From assembly GCF_030867095.1 (NCBI RefSeq), contig NC_081832.1, positions 37,705,756 through 37,769,755 of the forward strand: a DNA stretch of 64,000 nt, in the 5' to 3' direction. This document shows positions 10,152-23,300 of the stretch, piece by piece. The translations under genes and the position numbers were made by a program. Position 1 is the first letter of the stretch, and each line of letters starts with the position of its first letter. The notes beneath the pieces were generated by a model, which worked only from the letters and a program-made list of their open reading frames with translations, made no database searches and had not been told where the DNA came from. The stretch comes from Alligator mississippiensis. Taxonomy: Eukaryota > Chordata > Crocodylia > Alligatoridae.

Positions 10152-10500
10152 ATAGAGATGTTTCACATTTTGCTTTGCCACCCCACCAGGTAACCTCCAA
10201 AGAGCTATCAGTTTCCTTTCGGTACTTGGAAATTGCTTGACTATATGCTACTTTGGTACAGTGCTTGCATGTGGAATTAGGTTTTCCCAGGCACATCTCC
10301 ACGTGAGTGGAGCTTCTTGTTTTATAATGTACTGAATCAGGCTGTAGCTCTGAGAGCAGTCTGGAATATACGAATTGCCCTACTAGTTCAACATTTAGTT
10401 CCATAGCCTATTTCAGACTACTGCCAGCACTAGCTGCTTTGAAGGTACAGGAAACCCCCTTGGAATGTGCTGCTCCAAATAAAGTATTTTCCTCATCCTG
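10152..10500 (+). CDS. Candidate last exon of the divergent plus-strand gene
   Basis: A pyrimidine-rich acceptor ending GTGTAG (10151) precedes bases that complete the split codon of the 5649-5795 exon and continue as DRDVSHFALPPHQVTSKELS to a TGA at about 10240. A polyadenylation signal AATAAA follows at 10478-10483. The predicted product is about 57 residues with no signal peptide or membrane span. The phase match and the polyA signal are the support; chance cannot be excluded. The 3' end would overlap the probable 3' UTR of CEP250. Confidence 0.35.
10478..10483 (+). promoter_or_regulatory. Polyadenylation signal AATAAA, plus strand
   Basis: Canonical hexamer about 240 bp after the stop of the putative small plus-strand frame. 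Confidence 0.4.
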
Positions 10501-11078
10501 TTATTTTGTGCCTTGGAGCCTGAAATGTTAGATCTTTCTCACATGCTGTTTGTTTGGTAAATTACTATACTCTTGCCTGTGCCTCCCAGGTGACCTTCAG
10601 ACCCACTGTGTCAGAGCTGAGAAGAAAAATTCAATTCATGCACAAGCAATGAGCCTTTGTCCCAAACCCCATCCCTGTATGTACTCCCTGGACATCTCTC
10701 GTCTCTAATCACTCCCCAGAGTACTCTCTATGAACATGTTACTGTGCAACCTGAAAAGTTCCTGTGTTGCACATATAGGTTTTAAGAACAGAAAATAGCC
10801 ATATCCAGACTAGTTCCATCCTCCTGTGGGCAACAATCAGTTGGGTGGTGCACTGTTCTTGAGAATCAGTGTTTTGGATGGGACCTTGACAGATTGCAGC
10901 CAGGTCAGTGTAAATCATCACATTTTTCAATGCTACCACTGTAGCTCTGAAAGAGATGCGAGTCTCTGTTATACTTGCCTGGTGCTGTTGAGGATGGAAC
11001 TACCAGACAAATTTCAAGCCTTACTTGGTTTCAGGTGTAAGCCACTTGTTGAACATGGATTCAGCCCCCTACTTCCTG

Positions 11079-11372
11079 CTACCTCAGTCCACCCTGTTGG
11101 GCTGCTCTTGGCGTTGAATCCAGTAGGTGTTTCTCTGGAGACTGGCTATCCCATTCCAGAGCTGTCAAAATCAAGTTGTAGTTCAAAGATTCATCCAGCT
11201 TTTCAGTTTCAATTTCTAGCACAGTAGCTTTGGGGTCCCTGGCTACAGCTGCTAAGGAATGAGAGAGCTCCTGGTGCAAGCCTGAGAGCTCCTGGCTTGT
11301 TTTGGCACAGCACTCAATGTAGTCCTGCTTCTGCTTCCGCTCCAGCACTAGCTGCGTCTTCAGAAGGGACAC
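11079..11372 (-). CDS. CEP250: CEP250 terminal coding exon
   Basis: 294 nt including [50 protein letters not shown], ending AAQQGGLR. This is the conserved C-terminus; in the family the C-terminal domain targets C-Nap1 to centrioles and carries NEK2-regulated sites. The intron before it is 6.5 kb and holds a large CR1. Confidence 0.95.
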   Translation of the reverse strand: MSLLKTQLVLERKQKQDYIECCAKTSQELSGLHQELSHSLAAVARDPKATVLEIETEKLDESLNYNLILTALEWDSQSPEKHLLDSTPRAAQQGGLR

Positions 11373-14300
11373 CTGAAGAAAAAGGATAGTCCAAGCTCAA
11401 TCAGTCAGAAGCAAGGAGACAAGAACTGCCATTCTGGATGAGACTAAAGGAGATATGGATCCTGTCAACATGAGAATAGTTGAAGTTCACTATTGTATAG
11501 CCTGCTTTTGGCTTTTTAAAATTTAATTTGCATTTTCCTTTCTCTATTTTGATGAGGTGATTGACATTCTCCTCAGCAGACCCTGTTTCCCAGGTTCCCA
11601 CCCTCAATTTCTTCAGCTCCTGCCCCCAATAGCCTCATGAGTCACCAGCATGTAAGTCCACTTTGCAATGTTCTCACCCCCTTAGGTGGTGTTAGGGTAG
11701 CTTGTTATGTTTAATGCTTTGAAGTTGCACTTGCTTATAGTATTGTTTAAATTTAGCCTTATTTAATAACTGCTTAAGTTTTGTCCTTATTAATTTTTTT
11801 TTTTTTATTATTAGCTGGCTTTGAGTTGTTTTGGTAGAGCTCATAGGTGCTCATTATATCTTTTCTTTTTTATCATGGTGAGTTTTGTTAACATAAGGCA
11901 ATGGCCTTGTTACCAGCTCCAATTAATTGAACTTGGCACTAACCAGTTGATTCAGAGGGATGAAAGCATTGGATATATTAATGAAAGGTGATAAGGGAGA
12001 CCAATGGACAATGCCCAAAGTAACACACCAGAAAAAGGCCAAATTAAGAGGCATGCTTGCGATGGGTCTGTTCATAGATTCATAGATGTTAGGGTCGGAA
12101 GGGACCTCAATAGATCATCAAGTCCGACCCCCTGCATAGGCAGGGAAAAGTGCTGGGTCTAGATGACCCCAGCTACATGGTTATCTAACCTCCTCTTGAA
12201 GACCCCCAGGGTAGGGGAGAGCACCACCTCCCTTGGGAGCCCGTTCCAGACCTTGGCCACTCGAACTGTGAAGAAGTTCTTCCTAATGTCCAATCTAAAT
12301 CTGCTCTCTGCTAGCTTGTGGCCATTATTTCTTGTAACCCCCGGGGGCGCCTTGGTGAATAAATACTCACCAATTCCCTTCTGTGTCCCCGTGATGAACT
12401 TATAGGCAGCCACAAGGTCGCCTCTCAACCTTCTCTTGCGGAGGCTGAAGAGGTCCAGGTGCCACAGTCTCTCCTCATAGGGCTTGGACTGCAGGCCCTT
12501 AACCATACGAGTGGCCCTTCTCTGGACCCTCTCCAGGTTATCCTCATCCCTCTTGAAGTGTGGTGCCCAGAATTGCACGCAGTACTCCAACGGTGGTCTG
12601 ACCAGCGCCCAATAGAGGGGAAGTATCACCTCCTTGGACCTATTCGTCATGCATCTGCTGATGCACAATAAAGTGCCATTGGCTTTTCTGATGGCTTCGT
12701 CACACTGCCGACTCATGTTCATCTTAGAGTCCGCTAGGACTCCAAGATCCCTTTCCACTTCCGTGCCACTCAGCAGGTCATTCCCTAGGCTGTAGGTGTG
12801 CTGGACATTTTTCCTCCCTAGGTGCAGCACTTTGCATTTCTCCTTGTTGAACTGCATTCTGTTGTTTTCTGCCCACTTGTCTAACCTGTCCAGGTCTGCT
12901 TGCAGCTGTTCCCTGCCCTCCGGCATGTCCACTTCTCCCCATAGCTTTGTGTCATCTGCAAACTTGGACAGAGTACATTTCACTCCCTCGTCCAAGTCAC
13001 TGATGAAGACATTAAAGAGTATCGGTCCAAGGACCAAGCCCTGTGGGACCCCACTGCCCACACCCTTCCAGGTCGAAGCCGACCCATCCACCACGACTCT
13101 CTGGGTGCGACCCTCCAGCCAATTCGCCACCCACCGGACTGTGTAGTCATCCACGTCACAGCCTCTTAACTTGTTCACCAGTATGGGGTGGGATACCGTA
13201 TTGAAGGCGTTCCTGAAGTTTAAGTATACGACATCCACCCCTACTCCTGCGTCCAGGTGTTTCATAACCTGGTCATAAAAAGAGACTAGATTGGTCAGGC
13301 ACGATCTGCCTGCCACGAACCTGTGCTTGTTTCCCCTCAGCATAATTTTTCCTGCCGGGCTCTCACAAATGTGAGCCTTGATCATTTTTTCAAAGACTTT
13401 GCCAAGGATGGAGGTGAGACTGACTGGCCTATAGTTGCCCGGGTCCTCCTTCCTCCCCTTCTTGAAAATGGGGACCACATTGGCCCTTTTCCAGTCCTCC
13501 GGGACTTGGCCCGTGCGCCACGAGCGTTCAAATATTCCCGCCAGTGGCTCTGCAATGATGTCGGCCAGTGCCTTCAGCACCCTCGGATGGAGCTCATCCG
13601 GGCCTGCCGACTTAAAGGCATCCAGTTCTTCCAAGTGACTCTGCACCATCTCAGGGTCTACGCATGGTAGTCTGGCGCCTTGCTGCTGCCTCTCTACAAC
13701 CCCAGTGAGAGACTTGTCGTGCCCCTCACTTAGGAACACTGAGGCAAAGAACTCGTTGAGGAGTTCAGCCTTGTCCCCCCTGTCCGTCACCAATTGTTTC
13801 TGCCCATTTAATAGGGGTCCTATTCCTCCCTGGGCCTTCCTTTTACTCCCTATATATCTAAAAAACAATTTCTTGTTGTCCTTTACTTGGGATGCCATCC
13901 TCAGCTCCATGGTAGCTTTGGCCCGTCTAACTGCCTCCCTACAAGCACGAGCAGAGGAGGTATATTCGTCTTTGGTGATCTCTCCCTGTTTCCACTTTTT
14001 ATGTGCTCCCCTTTTGGCCCTTAGGCTGCCCTGGATTTCTGTGGTCAGCCAGGGAAGCCTCCTGGCCCCTTTCTCTCTTTTACCCCGCATGGGGATCGTC
14101 TCGCTTTGTGCCCGAAGGATCATTTCCTTAAGGCACAGCCACCCTTCTTGGACTCCCATCATTTCAAAACTCCTACGTTGCAGTGCGTCCTTGACTAATC
14201 GCCCGAGTTCATTTAAATCAGCTTTCCTAAAGTCTAGCACTTTCACCCTACTAGTTACCTTACCCACTCGCTGTCTTATGGTGAATTCTATTATTAGGTG

Positions 14301-17300
14301 ATCACTGTCCCTCAGGTGACCACCGATCTGTAGGTCCCCTACCATGTCATCCCCCGTTGCCAATACCAGATCCAGTATGGCATTCCCCCTAGTGGGACCA
14401 TGTACCTCCTGTGTCAGGTGGAGGTCCTGTACACAGGTTAGAAACCTGCGTGAGCGGTGGGACTTTGCCGTCTGTCTCCCAGCAGCTGTCCGGGTAGTTT
14501 AGGTCCCCCATGACTACCGCCTCTTTAGCTTTTATGGTCTCCGTGAGCTGCCTCAGGAGCCCCGCATCTATTTCTTCCCCTTGGTGTGGGGCTCTGTAGC
14601 AGACCCCTACCACCAAATCCCTTTCTCCTTGCCCCCCATGTAGCCTAACCCACAATTCTTCTACTTCCTCATCCTTGGATTCCGTCTTGATGAGGGTTGA
14701 CGTATATTGCTCATTGACATAGAGCGCAACCCCTCCCCCTTTTTTCCCCACCCTGTCCTTTCTGTACAATCTATAACCCTCAATATGTACCGCCCAGTCG
14801 TGGGATGAATCCCACCAGGTTTCTGTTAGCCCTACTGTTAGACAAAGGAATATGCGGGCGAGATAAAAGATGGACAATATGTTGGCTGCAGAGAGACCAA
14901 TCCAAAAGCAAAGAGTCAAAGGAGTGAAGTTGAAGAAAAGCATAAAAGTGGGGAGCAAGAAAGTTTGTCATCATTGTTATCATAAATCCAGCCTTTAACA
15001 CCTGTCTGGACTGTCCGACCGTACGACGTACCCTTTGCTTCCAGGAACTGAGTGGCTGTCTTTTTTGTTGAGCAAAGTAACATCTGGGATTGGGTGAGAT
15101 TATTGTACTGAATATTTTTCTCTTTCTGAATACAGAAACTGCTAAGATAATACTTGTTGTACTAATAAAGTTAAACTTTGATTTTTGGACACCAAGTTGT
15201 CCAAGACTTTGATTTTAGGACACCGAGTTATCTGCATTCTTATCTCACGTTCCATTTAAGGGTTAATTGTGCTTTAATGATCCCTAAGCACTATTTGGTG
15301 GACAATGGTGCAAACAGTGGCTGAAGTAAGGGGACATAAGTGTCTAACCTTGCTAGGGTAGGCTGTAAGCCAACAAACTTGGGGAAATGCTATAATAAAC
15401 TAAGATATAATTCATATCATCCACTTCCAAACTCAGAGGGGAAGGGCTGGGGCACAATGAGATCTTCAAAGAAAGCTGATATATATAGGGTGCACAGGCA
15501 TGGACTTGGAATATAAACAAATAGAAATTACTTAATCAGCTACCAGGATTCTTTAAAATGTGTTATCAGTAGGAATATTTGGCAGTGGATGCGCTTCAAG
15601 CACTTAGCTGAGAGAAATTTTGTTCCAAATTTGCCTTTTTTCTCCTTGTAAGGCCCAGGTACAGATGACATGCACTACATTTGACAGTGCTTTGAAAGTT
15701 ACCTGGCCTGCAGACAATGGCAGGCGTGGATCCAAAACCCTACAGCAACAACCTCCACCAAAAGCATTCTGTATACTTTCTGAATCTACTTAAGTTTCTT
15801 CCTTCCTCCAGACTCAGGGCTGATAATGGGGAAAAACTACAGAACTCCCCCCCCCCCAAAGTTTATGGGTTTCTGGAATGGCAGAGTACTAGGATGGGAC
15901 CCTGGCAGATCATCATGATCAAGTCAGTGGACACCAAGAGGATTGAGGGGAATGCTTGCAGTGCCCAACAGCAACACTGACACTGAAACAAGCATGAGTC
16001 CAAAACTGCTTACCTTAGCAGGGACTGAAACCTGGTGCCCACATGGAACCATGTAAGGAACCCAGCAGAAATAGTAAAGGTAGCCATTTTAACAGGCTTC
16101 ATCAAAGTGCTGTCTTCAGTCCCACAGCTGAGCTCTGCTGTGCCTGGTGGGGCTTAAAACTCTTATATGAATTTATTTATAACCTTGAAAGTAAAAAAGT
16201 GCCAGTGCCTGCTGAGGATATTCTTTCCAGTTCCCTAAATTCTCTCCAAGTGCATACCAGAGTCTAATCCTGCTATAACCCCACTAATCACCACAAGGGG
16301 CTATGGTGCCAGCAATACCTTTGCATTTAATATTCCCATTCTACGTCCAGGACATGGAGGCCCTGGGAAGAGGAGATTCTTTAGAAGCTTGTTGGAAGAG
16401 TAAGATGGAAAAGGGTTCAAAGGGAAATGGAGATAAGTGAGGAGATGGGCTTGACAGGAGCACGCTGAGCCTCTTGGTCTCTTCTCTCAGTGGTGGACTG
16501 ACAGGTTGCTCTCTCTCGTCCCAGAGCATTTCAAACTTTCCGAATGCAGAGACTTCTCCCTAATGTGGATCACCATCTACTGCTTGGGCCTAGATCAGGG
16601 GTGGGCAATTATTTGGGCTGGAGGGCCTCTTAAGGAGTTTTGGTGAACTGGTGCAGGTTGGGGGGAGGGAGGTGACCCAGCCCTGTGGTGGGGAGAGGGG
16701 TGCAATTGATCCTATCCAACCCTGAGCTGTTTGCCCCACACCCACCACCAGGGGTGCCGGATGGAGTGGGTGGAGGCCAGCCCAGGACTCCACTTCCTGG
16801 GCAGGATGCACTCAGTCAGGCAGATGGAATGGGGCTGTGGGCGGGTGGAGAGTAGCATCCAGGAGTTGGATGGGCAGGTAGTGCCAGGACTGTAGGGTGG
16901 TGACAGTGTGGGGGCTGGGGCCCAGAGCAGAGCTGCAATCCACTTCCCACCTGTGGTAGGTGCTGGTTCCACAGGCGGGGAGATTAGGGGAGTGGACTGC
17001 AGTTCTGCCCTGGCCCTGTACTTCCACTATTCCGTGATCCCAGCCCTAGTTCTGCCTGCCCTTCCTGCTCCCGGATGCTGCTCCCCACCCACCCATGGCC
17101 CCATCTCATCCACCTGGCTGAGCATGCGCTGCCTGTGCAGGTCTTGGGCTGGTCTCCATGGAGATCCCGCCTGCCTGCTCTTTATGACAACAGCAGTCAG
17201 GCAGAGAGAGCTGCTTCCATGGGGGCTGCTAGGAAACCCAGTTACACCACTGCACTGCCCCTGCCCTGCACCCTGGGCTGCCTGCACCTAGACTGCCCCC

Positions 17301-20300
17301 TGTGACTGAGCCAGGCAGGGCCAAGGGACCCGCTGGAGGCTGGATAAAAATCCTTGGCAGGCAAGATACGGCCCATGGGTCATATTTTGCCCACTCCTGG
17401 CCTAGATGAACATGGTCTTTGGAAGATGGCTGAGAAGTCTAATCAACTAGACAGAGGGTACTCCCGGGCTAATCAGTCATAAAGCAACTGATTGGAAACA
17501 TCCTTAAAAGGGCTGAGGTAGAGAATGTGCCAATTCTCCTCACCCATCTCCAAATCTGGATAGGCACAAAAGTGCATGCTCTGTCACACTTGCTTCATGT
17601 TGACTGAATATCTGAGACAACAGGCACTGAATAAAACTTAGTTCCCACAAGCTGTGCTTCATTAGGGCCTGGCCAATACCCCAGTGCTGCAAGCTTTGTC
17701 ATTACTGTGTTTTACTAGACACTGTTTGAAACCCGGTGCTGAAAGCTTCCTTGCTCCTATGCCTGACAAGTGACAAGCTAGCATGCCCATGTTTTGAGCT
17801 TCCTCCCTACCATGTCACACTGGGACTCAGCTGATACCTCTATACTCCAAAATTCTTCATTGCTGTGCCCCACCAGGAGCCAGTGCAGCACCCCAATGCA
17901 ACAGGCTTCACTACTTCTTACCTGTTTCTGTAACCTGGCAAATTGCCTGTGGCAAGTGTGGGCTTCCTTCTGCGAAGAAATCACAAAGGAATTCTATTAG
18001 TCTGCCGTCTGCTTGGGGTAGTCTGCTAGGTCAAAATACATGGGACTCGGTGCTGCCCAAGGCCTCTTTTGAATCACCCAATAACGGTTTGAGGAGACTA
18101 TGAAGTGTTCATGCCCTCCTGTGCTCAACTGAAAAAGAGATGCTGTTCAGACCTGTCCTGGACTGGGTGCCTTCTCCCGGCCAGCGCTGGACATGTGAAG
18201 CACACAGGCATCTGGAAGCGATGGGCCAGCACGTTCTTTCTTCAGCCTCCTCCGCTCACGCTCCGCCTGCATGCAGGAGATAGGAATAGGTCACAGAAAT
18301 ATGCCAGGAAGCAAGGAGCTACAGAACCAAAAGCACCAAAAAGGGCAGAGAAGGTTTTCACTCAGAAGTGGAGGAATCGGAAGAGATGGTACTGGAATGC
18401 CGGAGTGTGTGGGAAAGTAACAGGAGCAAGCAATGCCAAAGAACGCACATATGAGGGAAGAGGGTGAAACAGGACATGCCCAAATGACCAATGCTTCCAT
18501 CCCACAATACTGAAGGTATTTTAGTCAATGACAACAGGAATTCATTTCACCTGCTCTAATGTCTTCGTCAGCTGGGCATTGAGTTGCTCCTGCTCAGTTT
18601 TGTCATGTTCCAGCCTTGCAATGGCTTGTTGCAGTTGTTCCAGCCGCTCTTGCAATAATTTCCTCTCTGCCCCTGATGCTGGCTGCTTCGCCTCCTCTTC
18701 CATTGCCTGATAAGTGTATAGACAGGCACCTGGGTAAGCTGGTATACTTTGTTTATTTTTGTATGTATTTAGTTATATACTTGTTCATTTGACTTATATG
18801 CTGCCTGTCCCAACAAGGGCTCAGAGTGGCTTATAATAAGAAAACAGACTAACTTAAAAACAGGAGAATGATAAGAGGATGCAAACAGAGAAACTAGCAC
18901 ATCAAGATAAAACAGAATCCCCCTAAACAACATCTCATCCTAGTTTTGTTTGGCAAATGCCTACCCAAATAAGCATTTTTATAGCACTTGCAAAAGATGT
19001 CTAGGCTCAGGCTATGACAAGCTTCAAGAAGTGAGTTCCAAAGCTGAGGAGCTACTGTGGAAAAAAGTGTCCCATGTGTTTTCACCTAATGGACTTGGCA
19101 TACTGCTGGTGCTTGTAGGAAGTTGCCCTTGGCTGACCTTAGGGATTGCAATGGGGCATAAGGGAGAAGGTGATCCCTTAGCTATGTAGGGCTCAGGCCA
19201 TTTAGGACCTTATAGGTCAAAACCAGCACCTTGAATTGTGCCCAGAAAGGTACTGGAACCCAGTGCATATTCTAGAGCACTGGAGTTATGAAGGCGGGCT
19301 GCCAAAGTTTGCACCAACTGCAGCTTCCAGATGATCTTCAAGGGCAGTCCTGTATTGTAGAGCACATTGCAGGGTCACAGCCTTCTCAGATGGAGTTGGT
19401 GAAAGGCACTCCTAGCCACAGCAGCCAACTAAAAATCCAGGTACAGTGAAGGATCCAGGCTGTGAATCTGAGTAAGAAGAAAGGCTGCACCCCATCAGTG
19501 ATGTATGTCTCAGTCCCCTGCTCCCCAAATCATGTGGTCTGCTCACCATCATCACTTCTGTCTTGTCTGGATTCAGTTTCAGTTGGTTCACCTGCATCTA
19601 GTCCCCAACTGCAGTCAGGCACTAGGGAAGGACTGAGACTGTGGGGCCAGGGTCAGAAGAGCAGAAGCGGAGCTGGGTGTCACCAACATACTTAAGGCAC
19701 TTCACTCCAAATTTCCACACAATCTGTTGCCCAGCAGCCTCATATACACATTGAACAGGAGGGGTGACAAGATGGAGCCCTGGCAGATGCCACAGGAAAG
19801 ATTCCAAAGGTATGACAAGCACTTGCCCATCACCACCTACTGGGACCTCCCTGCTAGAAAAAAGCAGAACCAATTCAGAGTTGTCCCTTGAATATGCACC
19901 AGGTCCTGTAAATGCTTTATCAGCATCTCATGATCAGCTGTACCAAGAGCTACTGGAAGACTGAATAAGATCAGCAGGGCACAATTTCCCCTGCTGATCT
20001 CCAGGCAAAGGTCATTGACCAAGGTCACAAGTGCAGTGCTGTATCCAGGATAAAAGCTAGACTGAGAAGAGTCCAGGAAAAGGCTGGCATGTAGATGTAA
20101 CTGGAGCTGTCAGGCAGCTACCTGTTTGCTGACCTCCAAAAAGAGGAGGTTAGAGACAGGGCAATAACCAGATGAATAATCAACATCAAGCGACAGCTTC
20201 TTGTGCAGATTTAAGAGCGTTTAGTACCCTGCCGTCTTGAAGGGAGGTGTTGACTAGAGGTGCACTGATAAAGATTTTTTTGGCCAATACTAATGGCTGC

Positions 20301-23300
20301 TTATTAACCAGCCATATTGGCTGATACCGATCCGATTGCCAATATGCAGCCCGGCAGCTTGGAGACCAGTGTCTGGCTGGTAAGTCTGTGGGGGCGAAGG
20401 GGCATGGGAGGGATGGGGAAGAGGCATTGGGGGGCACATTGAGGCCCCCACGGTGAGGGAGGGAGTGGTGCAGGGGCTGCCCAGGTGGGGCGGGGTGGGG
20501 CGTGGGACGGAGCTGTGGGAGGTTCATCTGGGGGCTACAGGGGATTGGAGGGGGCAGCTCCCAGCCATTGCATGCACCCCTGGGGGAAAAATAGGGGGCA
20601 CGTGCCCCCTGGATTTGTGCATGAGGCTCGGGAGGGCTGTCTGCTGCAAGTTCTGGGCCGGGGGTTGCATCAACCTATTCCCAGCGGGGGGCTGGGCCAG
20701 GGCTGTGGTTGGGGCGGGCAGCAGCAGCACTGGGAGGGGTGGCTACACTGTGGGCTACAGCCACCCCAAAATTCACAGTAGCTCCCCTCCCAGCGTTGCC
20801 AATACCCACCCTCCTCCTGCCTGCCCCAAGCGCAGTCATGGTCCAGCCCCCCTGCCAGGAAGAGACCGGCGCAGGCCCCGTCCTGAACCCCAGCAGGCAG
20901 CCTGCTCTTGCCCTGCACACAAATCCGGGGTGCACATGCCCCCATGCCTCCGCCGGGGGTGTGTGGAACAGCTGGAAGCTGCCCCCACCCCCTTGCGCCC
21001 CCTGAAGGAGCTGCTTGCGACTCCATCCCAGGCCCTGCCCCAGCTGGGCAGTGCCTGTCCCACTCCCTCCCTCACCGTGGGGGCCTCAATCTGCCCGCCC
21101 CCGCCCCCCCCAATCATCTGCCTCCTGGTTCTGGGGGGACACCAGCAGCCGATCAACGATGGGAAGGTTCCCCCAGCGGCTGATCACCAACCCCAGAAGC
21201 GCTGGCAGCAAACCAAAAGTGCCACCAACAAAAACGGAAGTGCCATTGGCGCTTCGGGGGGGGGGGGGGGCACCGGCTGCCGCTCCCCACTCCCTGGCTG
21301 GTGAGGGCCAATTTCAGGGGGGCCTGTGTCCCCCCCATGCTCCTTCCCTCCTCCATGCCCCTTCCCCCCACAGACTTACCAGCCAGATGCTGCTCTTCCA
21401 GCTGCTGGGCTGCATTCCTGGCCGTGTGCACGTGTGTGTCTGGGCGCATGCAAGCTACATGTATTGGTGACATTGGCTACACCAACGAAAAAAAGAAGAT
21501 TGCTGATAATATCAATTTTCCTTTTATCAGTGCTAATCTGATATGGACTGATATATCGGTGCATCTCTAGTGTTGACTGCCCATGCTAGCAGTAGCCCCA
21601 GTTTCCCCTGGCTGGCTTTTACAAGTCAGGATGGGGATGGTGGAACAGTGGCTCCAATCCCTGTTAGTTTAAAAGAGAAAAATGGCAGTGTTATACAGCT
21701 GCATGCTATTGTAGGCAGCTGAGTTAGTGCCAAATGCAAAGAAGTAAGCAGCCAGGGGAAGACACGGGCAGGAGCTACAAAGCTGCAAGGAACTGTCCTG
21801 AAGCAAGCTGCCTTGAAACAGGCTGCAAGGTGCTGAGCTCCAGGAAGCTAGTAACTAGTGCCTGCAGTATCGTTGAATAGGCTGCAACAGTGGAGTGGGC
21901 TTTTGATTACTAAGCTAAGGTGAGGCCCCTGTGCCCAGCTGAAAGGTCACATGACCAGAAGAGGTAGAGCCCAAGTTTGTATAGGTCTGGCTCCTGAGCT
22001 AGGGAAGACAGGGCAGTGTGGCCCTGAGTGTTGAAAGGAGGAGTCATATTTGCACACACACATCGTAAGAATACAGGCAACCCCTGCTTTGCGCTCTTAA
22101 TGGGTTCCTGAAAAACCGAGCATTAAGCGAAACAAGTGTTAAATGAAACTGCAAGTATTTGACAACCCAAGATGGCAACCACAATTGTTTTTAATGACCC
22201 AAGATGGTAACTGTGAGTGTTATAACAAAACTCGCTGAGTGCTAACTGAAATCAGGTATCAATTTAAAATGAGTATTATAGTGAAGTGGCGCTAAGTGAA
22301 ACAGTGTTAAACAGGGGTTGTCTGTAGGCTACTGAGGGGAAATCCACAGGCAAAGGAATGTACTCTGAAGAGCTGGTGGGAACCAGCTGATAGGTCAGGG
22401 GCAGGCAAAATATGGGCTGGGTCTGGCCTGCCAGGCGATTTCATCCAGCCAGCGGGCACCCACCAATTAACTGTATCCCACCCACCCTGCGTGCTTCACT
22501 TCCACCCTTGTGCAGGGAAAGGTCCCAGCCAGCATGCACAGCTTCCAGAAGGAGCTGCTGCCACTGCTGCAGCTGCTGGGGGACCTGCTTGGCTTCCCCG
22601 GCCTCCAGTGGTTCCTCCTTGTGTCCCTGCTGCGGTGCTCAATCTGGGCAGCAGGTATGGAATCTGTAGCTGGGTGGGAGCATGGGGCTGGGGCTGGCAG
22701 AAGTGCAGAGCCTGGGGCTCATGCCCAGCAGGCCAGTGGGAGCATAGAGCTCAAGTGGCCAGGGTGTGGGTATGTGGGGTGTGAGAGAGGGTATGAAGGG
22801 ACCCCTCCCCACATGCCCCCCCATGGCATACAGCTCCTGCTGCTGGCAGCAGCAGGCGATGGGCCCTTGGGGTGCTCATGGCCCGCACAGATGCAGCCAC
22901 CTGGCAGTGTGTGGCTCTGACCAGTTCCAGCAGCTGCACGTGACATGGAGCAGAGCCAGGTCGGCCTGCCTCTATCATATGAGACTCATGTTCAGCTCCT
23001 GCGACTCACATGCCCCTGGGGGGAAGCCCCTTGTGATGCAGCTTGTTGCCTTTCAAGCTCCCTGCCACCACATGCAGTGGAGTCCGGGAGTTATTTGAGC
23101 TGGAGGGCCTTAGCAAGTTTTGGTAAGCTGTTGAAGGCTGCAAGGATAGCCCCGCCCCTTGACAGATGCCTTGTCCCCTGGTCGCCATATTGGGACTGGA
23201 AGTCCCCTGTCTCCTGACCTTTGCCACCCGAAGTCCTTCCCTTTGGGAAGAGAGGGGTTGCCATTTGGGAACCAGAAAAAAAACAAATCATATTCTAAAA

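Larger units (their letters stand above)
12071..14835 (-). mobile_element. CR1 LINE, 5'-truncated, long reverse transcriptase frame
   Basis: On the minus strand the element ends with the CR1 3' terminus (GACCCTAACATCTATGAATC). It carries the end of the AP endonuclease, the whole reverse transcriptase and the C-terminal region. It starts abruptly within the endonuclease near 14835 (GLTETWWD), so ORF1 and the 5' end are missing. It is the least decayed LINE here. Confidence 0.92.

Noticed and set aside
10096..10404. 102-codon minus-strand frame considered as an extra CEP250 terminal exon
   Set aside because: CEP250 already ends with a conserved C-terminus and stop at 11079; the plus strand here offers a better-supported exon candidate with matching phase.
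20453..21304. 283-codon plus-strand frame and several opposite-strand frames
   Set aside because: All lie in the GC-rich mirrored arms of foldback element 1; open in several frames on both strands, which is a composition effect.
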